Shown here: positions 1 to 7,134 of the stretch, piece after piece
Layout of the letters: each line of letters opens with the position of its first letter
Position numbering within the stretch: position 1 is the first letter of the stretch
Assembly (NCBI GenBank): GCA_905196835.1
Contig: CAJJWN010000065.1
Coordinates: 1-12,096, forward strand
From: an uncultured Prevotella sp.
Lineage (GTDB): Bacteria > Bacteroidota > Bacteroidia > Bacteroidales > Bacteroidaceae
DNA length: 12,096 nucleotides
Reading direction: 5' to 3'
The notes under the pieces: generated by a model
Database searches by the model: none
The model's input: the letters and a program-made list of their open reading frames with translations, nothing else
Told to the model about the DNA's origin: nothing
Position numbers and translations under genes: made by a program

Positions 1-1
1 A

Positions 2-787
2 AAAAAAGCTTATGTCCTGCTGAAAGACGTGGATAGGGATTTGGTAAGCGGCCTGTTCGGGTATATGCGCAATTACCGCAACCGTAAACAGATAAAGGCA
101 AACGGCGGCAGACTGGCGGCTTACACCCTCGTACTGTTTGAGGAAACGGTAAAGGCCATCTTCAACAAGGCCGTGCGTGACGGACTGATGGCTTCCAATC
201 CCGTTCAGGAACTTACAAGGGAGGAGCGTTTCCATGCGCCGGACAAGCACCGCGAATACCTGACGGCTGACGAACTGAAACGCTTTCTTGCCGTAGAGCC
301 GCAAACCTATATGGAAGAAGTCGTGCAAAGGGCTTTCGGCTTCTCGTGCATGACGGGGCTTAGGCTCGGCGACATGCAACGGCTGCGGTGGAGCGACATC
401 AAGGACGTAAACGGCGTACAAACGGTGTCGGTCATCCAGCACAAGACCAAGCGGCCAGTTGCCGTACCGCTCAATGCGTTGGCTCTATCGTTGCTTCCTC
501 CACGCCCCGAAAACGGAGAGGACGGCATCATCTTCCCGTTGGTGAAGAAGCCCGACAACGTGGCGAAGTACGTGCGCCGCATCAAGGACAAGGCAGGGAT
601 AGAAAAGGATTTCACCTATCACAGCAGCCGCCATTCGGCGGCAACGCTGGCGATAACGGCAGGTGCGGAACTCTACTCAGTCAGCAAGATTTTGGGGCAT
701 GGCAGCATCGCGTCAACGCAGGTTTACGCAAAGGTGAAAATGGAAAAGAAAGTTGAAGCAATGAACCTGACAAACGGTGTGTTCTAA
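2..787 (+). CDS. Tyrosine recombinase / site-specific integrase, 5'-truncated by the window edge
   Basis: This is the C-terminal part of a phage-integrase-family tyrosine recombinase, which cuts and rejoins DNA through a 3'-phosphotyrosine intermediate. The reading frame is open to the left edge, so the GTG at 29 is not a believable start and the gene begins outside the window. Numbering from that GTG codon as residue 1, the first ~70 residues are the helical core-binding (SAM-like) domain. The catalytic domain follows with the full set: Arg112 in TGLRLGD, Lys139 in the HKTK turn, His198 and Arg201 in HSSRH, His224 in LGHGS and the nucleophile Tyr233 in TQVYAKV. The enzyme therefore looks active. 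Base composition is higher in G+C than the accessory genes downstream (30 of 60 at 121-180). It could be the integrase of the element carrying the island, or the invertase that flips hsdS; sequence alone does not separate these. Confidence 0.93.
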   Translation, partial: KKAYVLLKDVDRDLVSGLFGYMRNYRNRKQIKANGGRLAAYTLVLFEETVKAIFNKAVRDGLMASNPVQELTREERFHAPDKHREYLTADELKRFLAVEPQTYMEEVVQRAFGFSCMTGLRLGDMQRLRWSDIKDVNGVQTVSVIQHKTKRPVAVPLNALALSLLPPRPENGEDGIIFPLVKKPDNVAKYVRRIKDKAGIEKDFTYHSSRHSAATLAITAGAELYSVSKILGHGSIASTQVYAKVKMEKKVEAMNLTNGVF

Positions 788-806
788 CTTGAATGATAGC
801 CCAAAC

Positions 807-882
807 AGGGGGTTGTTGAAATGACATCCCCCTATATTTGAAGTAGAAGTTGTTTAGGGGGTCGCTAAATCAACGACTCCCT
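807..882 (+). terminator. Cluster of three overlapping GC-rich hairpins downstream of the integrase
   Basis: Three stems can be drawn. The first pairs 807-812 (AGGGGG) with 828-833 (CCCCCT). The second pairs 828-834 with 855-861 (CCCCCTA with TAGGGGG). The third pairs 856-864 with 874-882 (9 bp including one G-U pair, loop CTAAATCAA). The second shares bases with both others, so either stems one and three form together, or stem two forms alone. None is followed by a clean T run; the first is followed by ATATTT. The position just after the integrase stop suits a transcription terminator or a boundary that insulates the operon. An attachment-site role cannot be excluded. Confidence 0.35.
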
Positions 883-921
883 ATAATGATTCATATTTAT
901 GGAGAAGAAATCATTTTTGTA

Positions 922-947
922 AAAACACAACTCGTTGGTTGTGTTTT
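922..947. promoter_or_regulatory. 10-bp perfect inverted repeat, candidate operator for the XRE regulator
   Basis: AAAACACAAC at 922-931 is the exact reverse complement of GTTGTGTTTT at 938-947, with the six-base spacer TCGTTG. The right arm overlaps the proposed -33 element of the promoter just downstream. A dimeric XRE-family protein encoded at 999 binding here would block RNA polymerase, giving negative autoregulation of the whole operon. This is inferred from position and symmetry. The repeat could also fold as a weak hairpin at the end of the integrase transcript. Confidence 0.45.
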
Positions 948-970
948 CTCGAATAATTGTATTACCTTTG
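938..970 (+). promoter_or_regulatory. Bacteroidetes-type promoter for the restriction operon
   Basis: TACCTTTG at 963-970 fits the Bacteroidetes -7 consensus TAnnTTTG exactly. A TTG at 939-941 lies 21 bases upstream, in the usual place for the -33 TTTG/TTG element. Transcription would start a few bases after 970, leaving a leader of about 20-25 bases before the ATG at 999. No comparably good match was seen in the later intergenic gaps I read, so this is likely the main promoter for the genes from 999 to 11483. Confidence 0.6.
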
Positions 971-998
971 CATCCAGACAAGATAAGGTAATCTTTCA

Positions 999-1298
999 AT
1001 GAATACAACGACAGATAAAATGCCTTGTATGGCTTTGGAAGCCGTAAAGCAGGAAACTGGTGTGAAACAGGATAAAAAGGATTGGGCGGAATATTCACAG
1101 TTGATTGCCGCCGCCATGTCAAAACGGATGACGGAACTCGGCTTGACGCAACAGATGCTTGCCGAAAAGATGAACTGCACCCAGCAATACATATCCAAAG
1201 TGCTGAAAGGCAAAAAGAATATGTCGTTGGAAACCATTTGCAAGATAGAAAACGCATTGGGAATTGAGATTATCAGAAGTCTGAATGATAATAAGTAA
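999..1298 (+). CDS. XRE-family helix-turn-helix transcriptional regulator
   Basis: This is a 99-residue Cro/CI-type DNA-binding protein. The HTH_3 domain occupies about residues 38-92. The scaffold LGLTQQMLAEKM gives helices 1-2, and NCTQQYISKVLKGKKNMSLE gives the recognition helix and the helix that follows. Residues 1-36 are an N-terminal arm without a recognisable domain. The ATG at 999 lies about 28 bases after the -7 box and has only a weak AAGG upstream, which is normal in Bacteroidetes. It is the first gene of the operon, 23 bases ahead of hsdR. The likely role is control of the restriction operon, comparable to the controller proteins of other restriction systems, possibly through the inverted repeat at 922-947. 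It could also be a remnant element-borne repressor. Confidence 0.88.
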   Translation: MNTTTDKMPCMALEAVKQETGVKQDKKDWAEYSQLIAAAMSKRMTELGLTQQMLAEKMNCTQQYISKVLKGKKNMSLETICKIENALGIEIIRSLNDNK

Positions 1299-1321
1299 CG
1301 CATAAAAGGTAGAACAGGAAT

Positions 1322-4147
1322 ATGTCTATACAAAGTGAAGCGGCATTAGAAGCCGGACTTATCGCCACGCTCCAGCAAATGGACTATGAATATGTCCAAA
1401 TTGCCGAGGAGGACAATCTTCAAGCCAATTTCAAGAGGCAGTTGGAGATACACAACCGTAAGCGGTTGGCGGAGCATGGCCGTACCGAATTTACGGATGA
1501 GGAATTTGACAAGATACTCATCTACCTTGAAGGAGGCACACGCTTTGAAAAGGCGAAGAAGCTCCGCGACCTTTATCCGCTTGACACGGCGGACGGCAAA
1601 CGCATCTGGGTGGAGTTCCTTAACCGTCAACAGTGGTGTCAGAACGAATTTCAGGTTTCCAACCAAATCACGGTGGAAGGGCGTAAGAAGTGCCGCTACG
1701 ATGTGACCATTCTTATAAACGGTCTGCCTTTGGTACAGATTGAATTGAAACGTCGGGGCGTAGAGTTAAGGGTGGCATACGACCAAATCCAACGCTATCA
1801 TAAGACTTCTTATCACGGGTTGTTTGATTACATTCAACTGTTCGTGATTTCCAACGGTGTCAACACACGCTACTTCGCCAACAATCCAAACGGAGGCTAT
1901 AAGTTCACGTTCAACTGGACGGACGCAGCCAATGTGCCGTTCAATGAATTGGATAAGTTTGCAGCCGCATTTTTGGAGAAATGTACGCTCGGCAAAATCA
2001 TAGGAAAATACATCGTGCTGCATGAGGGCGACAAGTGCCTGATGGTGCTTCGTCCGTACCAGTTCTATGCCGTGGAGAAGATATTGGATAAGGTGAAGAA
2101 CTCCAACGACAACGGCTATATATGGCATACAACAGGAGCCGGAAAGACCTTGACTTCATTCAAGGCGGCACAGCTTGTTTCCGAACTGGACGATGTGGAT
2201 AAGGTAATGTTTGTGGTTGACCGTCACGACCTTGACACCCAAACCCAATCGGAATATGAAGCCTTTGAGCCGGGTGCGGTGGACGGCACGGACAACACGG
2301 ATGAGTTGGTGAAACGGTTGCACAGCAATTCCAAGATAATCATCACTACCATTCAGAAGCTCAACGCCGCAGTTAGCAAGACGTGGTACAGCAACAAGAT
2401 TGAGGCCATACGCCACTCCCGTATCGTGATGATATTCGACGAGTGCCACAGAAGCCACTTTGGGGAAAGTCACAAGCGCATCATGAAGTTCTTTGACAAC
2501 GCCCAAGTATTCGGCTTCACGGGTACGCCCATCTTCACGGAGAATGCCATTAACGGGCATACCACCAAAGAGATATTCGGCAACTGCCTGCACCAATACC
2601 TTATCAAGGATGCCATAGCCGATGAAAACGTGCTGGGCTTCCTTGTGGAGTATTATCATGGAAGCGAAGAAGTGGAAAAGGGCAATGACAACCGCATGGA
2701 GGAGATAGCCAAATTCATCCTTAATAATTTCAATAAGTCAACCTTTGACGGTGAGTTTGATGCGCTGTTTGCCGTGCAATCCGTACCGATGCTTATCCGC
2801 TATTACAAGATATTCAAGTCGTTGAAGCCGAAAATCCGTATCGGTGCAGTATTTACATACGCTGCCAACAGCAGCCAGGACGATGAACAGACGGGAATGA
2901 ATACGGGGCAGTATGTCAGCGAAAGCACAGGCGAGGCGGACGAACTGCAAGCCATCATGGATGACTACAATGAAATGTTCGGCACAGCATTCACTACCGA
3001 AAATTTCCGCGCTTACTACGATGACATCAACCTGCGTATGAAAAAGAAGCGGGCTGACTTGAAACCGCTTGACCTCTGCCTTGTCGTGGGAATGTTCCTT
3101 ACGGGCTTTGACAGCAAGAAACTCAATACGCTCTATGTGGATAAGAACTTGGAGTACCACGGATTGCTGCAAGCGTTCAGCCGAACCAACCGTGTACTGA
3201 ATGAGAAAAAGCGTTTCGGAAAGATTATATGCTTCCGTGATTTGAAAAGCAATGTTGATACGGCCATCAGGCTTTTCAGTAACTCAAATAATCCCGAAGA
3301 AATAGTACGTCCACCTTTTGAGGATGTGAAAAAGGAATACCAGCAGTTGGCAACGGACTTCTTGCAGAAATACCCGGAGCCAAGCAGCATAGACCTGTTG
3401 CAGAGCGAAAAGGACAAGAAAGACTTTGTGCTGGCTTTCCGCGACATCATCCGCAAACACGCGGAAATCCAAATATACGAGGATTACAGCGATGATGCGG
3501 ACGACCTCGGCATGACCGAACAACAGTTTATGGACTTCCGAAGCAAGTACCTTGACATTCACGATACGTTTGTTCCGTCGGATATGCCTTCAGCCTCTCC
3601 AAGCGGCGGCGATGAAACGCCAAGCGATGAACGGTTGGAGGATGTGGATTTCTGCCTTGAACTCCTGCACAGCGACATTATTAATGTGGCTTATATCCTC
3701 GAATTGATTGCTAACCTTAATCCATACAGCACGGACTATGCAGAGCGGCGTAAGAACATCATTGACACGATGATAAAGGATGCCGAAATGCGTAACAAGG
3801 CGAAACTCATTGACGGCTTCATTCAAAAGAATGTGGACGAGGATAAGGAGAACTTTATGGCGCGACGGCAAAAGGCGGACGGTACAAGCGAACTGGAGGA
3901 ACGCTTGAACCGCTATATCTCCACAGAACGTGAAAAAGCCGTGAACTCTTTGGCACAGGACGAGGGGCTTTCTTCGGATGTGCTCGACCATTACTTGAAA
4001 GAGTATGACTACCTGCAAAAAGAGCAGCCGGAAATCATACAAAAGGCGCTCAAAGAGAAGCACCTCGGACTGATTAAGACCCGAAAGGCTTTGACAAGGA
4101 TAATGGATAGATTGCGTAGCATAATAAGAACTTTTAGTTGGGATTGA
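1322..4147 (+). CDS. hsdR: Type I restriction enzyme, R (motor and nuclease) subunit HsdR
   Basis: HsdR is the ATP-driven translocase and endonuclease subunit of a type I complex. It pulls in unmodified DNA and cuts it at a distance from the recognition site. The 941 residues begin with a PD-(D/E)xK nuclease domain: Asp127 in RYDVTI, Glu141-x-Lys143 in QIELK, and the RecB-like QxxxY motif at Gln155-Tyr159. The superfamily 2 helicase core follows, with Walker A TGAGKT at 271-276, DECHRS starting at 373 (DEAD-box motif II), TGTP at 400-403, FLTGFD at 592-597 and QAFSRTNR at 617-624 (motif VI). The remaining ~300 residues are the helical region that docks onto the methylase. All key residues are present. 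Length is close to EcoR124-type subunits, slightly short. The ATG at 1322 lies 23 bases after the regulator gene. The stop is two bases before the ATG of the peptidase gene, which indicates cotranscription. Confidence 0.97.
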   Translation: MSIQSEAALEAGLIATLQQMDYEYVQIAEEDNLQANFKRQLEIHNRKRLAEHGRTEFTDEEFDKILIYLEGGTRFEKAKKLRDLYPLDTADGKRIWVEFLNRQQWCQNEFQVSNQITVEGRKKCRYDVTILINGLPLVQIELKRRGVELRVAYDQIQRYHKTSYHGLFDYIQLFVISNGVNTRYFANNPNGGYKFTFNWTDAANVPFNELDKFAAAFLEKCTLGKIIGKYIVLHEGDKCLMVLRPYQFYAVEKILDKVKNSNDNGYIWHTTGAGKTLTSFKAAQLVSELDDVDKVMFVVDRHDLDTQTQSEYEAFEPGAVDGTDNTDELVKRLHSNSKIIITTIQKLNAAVSKTWYSNKIEAIRHSRIVMIFDECHRSHFGESHKRIMKFFDNAQVFGFTGTPIFTENAINGHTTKEIFGNCLHQYLIKDAIADENVLGFLVEYYHGSEEVEKGNDNRMEEIAKFILNNFNKSTFDGEFDALFAVQSVPMLIRYYKIFKSLKPKIRIGAVFTYAANSSQDDEQTGMNTGQYVSESTGEADELQAIMDDYNEMFGTAFTTENFRAYYDDINLRMKKKRADLKPLDLCLVVGMFLTGFDSKKLNTLYVDKNLEYHGLLQAFSRTNRVLNEKKRFGKIICFRDLKSNVDTAIRLFSNSNNPEEIVRPPFEDVKKEYQQLATDFLQKYPEPSSIDLLQSEKDKKDFVLAFRDIIRKHAEIQIYEDYSDDADDLGMTEQQFMDFRSKYLDIHDTFVPSDMPSASPSGGDETPSDERLEDVDFCLELLHSDIINVAYILELIANLNPYSTDYAERRKNIIDTMIKDAEMRNKAKLIDGFIQKNVDEDKENFMARRQKADGTSELEERLNRYISTEREKAVNSLAQDEGLSSDVLDHYLKEYDYLQKEQPEIIQKALKEKHLGLIKTRKALTRIMDRLRSIIRTFSWD

Positions 4148-4149
4148 AT

Positions 4150-4809
4150 ATGATTAAATTATTAAACAGTCTGTACCTAACAGAAAAAGGATGTTGCATT
4201 AAAAATAGGAAATTCTATCCCGTCCATCTTCGTCAAGGAGAAATTGATGGTGCATGTTCCATATACACGCTTATGATGAATCTTCTTATTTTGCGGTGTG
4301 TGAGAAGAAATGAATTGGAAGACTTATATGACAAAATTAAAAAGTCTCCCGAAGTAGTGAAACTTTTTCATGAGTTTTTTGATAAGCATGGACTGGTCAG
4401 GAATGGTCTCTATTTTGACAAACTCAAGAAAATGATAAATCGTTCTTTTGGTGATACGGTATGTGCTGAATATTATAACTGCGATAAGGAAGAAGCCAAA
4501 GATGGCTTTAAGAATCAGATAAAATCCGTCTTAGATAAAGATATGCCCATTATTTTAGGTATTGACTTTAAGAAAGGAGGAGGACATGCTGTTTTGGCTA
4601 TTGGATATGAAAGCGACGATGAAGGTCTGTTTCATATATTCTGTCTTGACCCTGGGTATAATTGTTATCCAACGTCATATTGGAATATGGTAATTGCATT
4701 AGATATTTATAGAGGGAAATACCCTCATCAGTGTTTGACAGATAATCCCTATAATTGTCCAGCAATTCAAATCACAGAAACCATAGTTGTTGAACGTTTA
4801 AGGAAATAG
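4150..4809 (+). CDS. Papain/C39-like cysteine peptidase domain protein embedded in the restriction operon
   Basis: I do not recognise a named gene. The 219-residue protein has the order and spacing of a papain-fold cysteine peptidase. RQGEIDGACSIYTLMMN has a candidate oxyanion Gln29 and nucleophile Cys36. GGGHAVLAIGY has His146. FCLDPGYN has Asp167 as the likely third member, with Asn171 close by. This resembles C39-like and C70-like peptidases. There is no signal peptide and no convincing membrane segment, so it should act in the cytoplasm. I chose the ATG at 4150, two bases after the hsdR stop; a TTG at 4138 would overlap hsdR and add four residues. The GIY-YIG gene starts six bases downstream. 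The stretch is markedly AT-rich (17 G+C of 60 at 4321-4380), which suggests separate acquisition. The fold assignment is by motif only; substrate and role are unknown. A toxin or processing protease are both possible. Confidence 0.72.
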   Translation: MIKLLNSLYLTEKGCCIKNRKFYPVHLRQGEIDGACSIYTLMMNLLILRCVRRNELEDLYDKIKKSPEVVKLFHEFFDKHGLVRNGLYFDKLKKMINRSFGDTVCAEYYNCDKEEAKDGFKNQIKSVLDKDMPIILGIDFKKGGGHAVLAIGYESDDEGLFHIFCLDPGYNCYPTSYWNMVIALDIYRGKYPHQCLTDNPYNCPAIQITETIVVERLRK

Positions 4810-4815
4810 TTTTTT

Positions 4816-5571
4816 ATGGAAAAGGAACAGCATAAAGAACCGGGATATGTATATATTTTGACCAATCCAAGTTTTCGTGAGGATTGGGTAAAAATTGGCA
4901 AAAGTTCACGTCCTGTAGATGTTCGCTCAAAGGAACTTGATAATACAGCAGTACCTTTGCCTTTTGAAATATATGCAACATTTAGAACCGTAAAATATAA
5001 TGAAGTAGAAAAACTTGTACATAAGTATATAGACAGATTTACACATCTTCGTATTCGACAAAATAGAGAGTTTTTCAACGTTTCTCCGAAAGTAGCATTA
5101 GATATTTTTAGAGATATAGCACAAGCAATAGATGACGCAGTTATAACAGAGTATAACGAAAACAAACCTGAAGAGTGCCACAACAAGCCTATTCAAGACA
5201 TTGCTAAACGTAAGGGGAAACGGGAAAAATTTACGATAAACGGGAAAGGCGAATTTTATAAAAATGGTTGTATGGTTGAAGTTATAAGACAATACATCAA
5301 AGAAAGGAGTTTGACATATAAAGAAATTGAGACATTCTTTGATGAAAGAATACCTAATTTGATTATGTCTGTTGATAGAGTCAAGAAACAGCAACAAGAT
5401 TCTTTCGATAAATCAAAAAATACAAGATGGCATTTTAAGTCTCCTTTAACAAGCTCCGATGGAGTGGATTTCTTGGTTAGTACACAAGTGGGAGAAGGAT
5501 GTCGTATTGATTTTAACGACATTGTGTCTTTGTCTGCGGAATTGGGTTATAACATAGAAAAATTAGATTAG
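4816..5571 (+). CDS. GIY-YIG nuclease-like protein (T5orf172 / MUG113 type) with an unassigned C-terminal region
   Basis: Residues 9-100 match the T5orf172-type GIY-YIG fold, a small nuclease scaffold. GYVYIL (Tyr11, Tyr13) stands for the GIY strand and VKIGKS (residues 25-30) for the YIG strand. Arg37 in VDVRSKEL is the conserved arginine. NEVEKLVHKYI (residues 62-72) supplies the Glu/His helix, and NREFFNVS (83-90) is the closing motif of this subfamily. Replacement of the YIG tyrosine by lysine is common in these relatives. Residues ~100-160 are charged and basic. Residues ~200-251 (starting RWHFKSP) form a compact stretch I cannot place. The gene begins six bases after the peptidase stop and ends three bases before hsdM, so it is translated as part of the operon. 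AT-rich like the peptidase, it looks like the second half of an inserted pair. It may cut DNA or only bind it. Confidence 0.78.
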   Translation: MEKEQHKEPGYVYILTNPSFREDWVKIGKSSRPVDVRSKELDNTAVPLPFEIYATFRTVKYNEVEKLVHKYIDRFTHLRIRQNREFFNVSPKVALDIFRDIAQAIDDAVITEYNENKPEECHNKPIQDIAKRKGKREKFTINGKGEFYKNGCMVEVIRQYIKERSLTYKEIETFFDERIPNLIMSVDRVKKQQQDSFDKSKNTRWHFKSPLTSSDGVDFLVSTQVGEGCRIDFNDIVSLSAELGYNIEKLD

Positions 5572-5574
5572 AAT

Positions 5575-7128
5575 ATGAGCGAAGAATTACAACAGAAACT
5601 CCGTGACCAACTTTGGGAAGTGGCCAATAAGTTGCGCGGAAATATGTCGGCCAGCGATTTCATGTATTTCACTTTGGGCTTCATCTTCTACAAATACCTT
5701 TCGGAGAAGATAGAAGCATACGCAAACAATGCCTTGGTGGATGATGAAGTGTCCTTCAAAGAATTGTGGACTATGGAGGACGAGGATGCCGCCGAACTGC
5801 AAGAGGAACTGAAAAAGCAATGCTTGGAGGGTGTCGGCTACTTCATCGAACCGACTTACCTTTTCTCATCGGTGATAGACCGGATAAAGAAGAAAGAGAA
5901 CATATTGCCCATTCTTGAACGCTCGTTAAAGCGCATTGAGGATAGCACATTGGGGCATGACAGCGAGGAAGATTTTGGTGGTCTGTTCTCTGATATTGAC
6001 CTTGCTTCGCCTAAACTGGGCAAGACGGCAGATGACAAGAATACGCTCGTCAGCAATGTACTGTTGGCATTGGACGATATAAAGTTTGGCGTGGAGGCAT
6101 CGGAAGAAATAGACATCCTTGGCGATGCCTACGAGTATATGATTGGCCAGTTTGCCGCTGGAGCCGGAAAGAAAGCCGGAGAGTTCTATACACCGCAAGA
6201 GGTTAGTCAGATATTGGCTGAAATTGTGTCTATCGGTCATGCGCGGCTTCGCAATGTGTATGACCCGACTTGCGGTAGCGGCTCGTTGCTTCTTCGTGCG
6301 GCAAAGGTCGGCCATGCGGTAGATATTTACGGACAAGAGAAGAATCCGACCACTTACAACCTTGCCCGAATGAATATGTTGCTGCACGGCATCAAGTTCA
6401 GCAACTTCAAGATAGAGAATGGCGATACATTAGAATGGGATGCCTTTGGCGATACGCAGTTTGACGCAGTGGTGGCAAATCCTCCTTTCTCCGCAGAATG
6501 GAGTGCTGCCGACAAGTTCAACAACGATGACCGTTTCAGCAAAGCCGGACGGCTTGCACCGAAGAAAACCGCCGATTACGCTTTCATCCTCCATATGATT
6601 TACCATTTGAATGAGGGTGGCACAATGGCTTGCGTTGCACCTCATGGTGTATTGTTCCGTGGAAATGCAGAGGGGGTAATCCGCCGTTTCCTCATTGAGA
6701 AGAAGAACTACATAGATGCTATCATTGGTTTGCCTGCCAATATCTTCTATGGTACGAGCATACCAACTTGCATCCTTGTGATGAAGAAATGCCGTAAAGA
6801 GGATGACAACATTCTGTTTATTGATGCAAGCAAGGAGTTTGAAAAGGTCAAGACACAAAACAAGCTCCGTCCGCAACATATTCAAAAGATAGTCGAAACC
6901 TACCGTGACCGCGAGGAAATAGAAAAGTACAGTCACCTTGCCACGCTGCAAGAGGTAGCCGACAATGATTATAACCTGAATATCCCTCGCTATGTGGACA
7001 CCTTTGAGGAAGAAGAACCGATTGACATCAAAGCGGTAATGTCTGAAATCAAGGAACTGGAAGCCAAACGTGCCGAGTTGGATAAGGAGATTGATGTATA
7101 TTTGAAAGAGTTGGGAATTATAGAGTAA
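5575..7128 (+). CDS. hsdM: Type I restriction-modification, M (adenine methyltransferase) subunit HsdM
   Basis: HsdM transfers methyl groups from S-adenosylmethionine to adenine N6 in the bipartite site chosen by HsdS. Two copies join HsdS in the methylase core. The 517 residues match the usual length (about 520 in the EcoR124 class). An N-terminal helical HsdM_N domain covers roughly residues 5-150. The methylase domain carries GEFYTP at 202-207, the AdoMet-binding motif DPTCGSGS at 230-237 and the catalytic NPPF at 302-305. This order (motif I before NPPF) is that of gamma-class N6-adenine methylases. The C-terminal ~40 residues are charged and helical, as expected for contact with HsdS. 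The gene is complete. Its base composition resembles hsdR rather than the peptidase/GIY-YIG pair in between, supporting later insertion of that pair. The DUF262 gene follows after six bases. Confidence 0.97.
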   Translation: MSEELQQKLRDQLWEVANKLRGNMSASDFMYFTLGFIFYKYLSEKIEAYANNALVDDEVSFKELWTMEDEDAAELQEELKKQCLEGVGYFIEPTYLFSSVIDRIKKKENILPILERSLKRIEDSTLGHDSEEDFGGLFSDIDLASPKLGKTADDKNTLVSNVLLALDDIKFGVEASEEIDILGDAYEYMIGQFAAGAGKKAGEFYTPQEVSQILAEIVSIGHARLRNVYDPTCGSGSLLLRAAKVGHAVDIYGQEKNPTTYNLARMNMLLHGIKFSNFKIENGDTLEWDAFGDTQFDAVVANPPFSAEWSAADKFNNDDRFSKAGRLAPKKTADYAFILHMIYHLNEGGTMACVAPHGVLFRGNAEGVIRRFLIEKKNYIDAIIGLPANIFYGTSIPTCILVMKKCRKEDDNILFIDASKEFEKVKTQNKLRPQHIQKIVETYRDREEIEKYSHLATLQEVADNDYNLNIPRYVDTFEEEEPIDIKAVMSEIKELEAKRAELDKEIDVYLKELGIIE

Positions 7129-7134
7129 GAAAAT

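Noticed and set aside
29..787. GTG at 29 as the true start of the integrase
   Set aside because: The frame is open from the left edge (KKAYVLLKDVDRD...), and the preserved part lacks the usual N-terminal residues of this family, so the gene is cut by the window.
2156..3172. Long reverse-strand open frames within hsdR, and similar ones in hsdM and the integrase
   Set aside because: They lie opposite strongly supported genes, have no recognisable domains and no start context; they are mirror images of the coding bias.
4138..4149. TTG at 4138 as start of the peptidase gene
   Set aside because: It would overlap the end of hsdR and add only MGLN; the ATG at 4150 directly follows the hsdR stop and is the simpler start.
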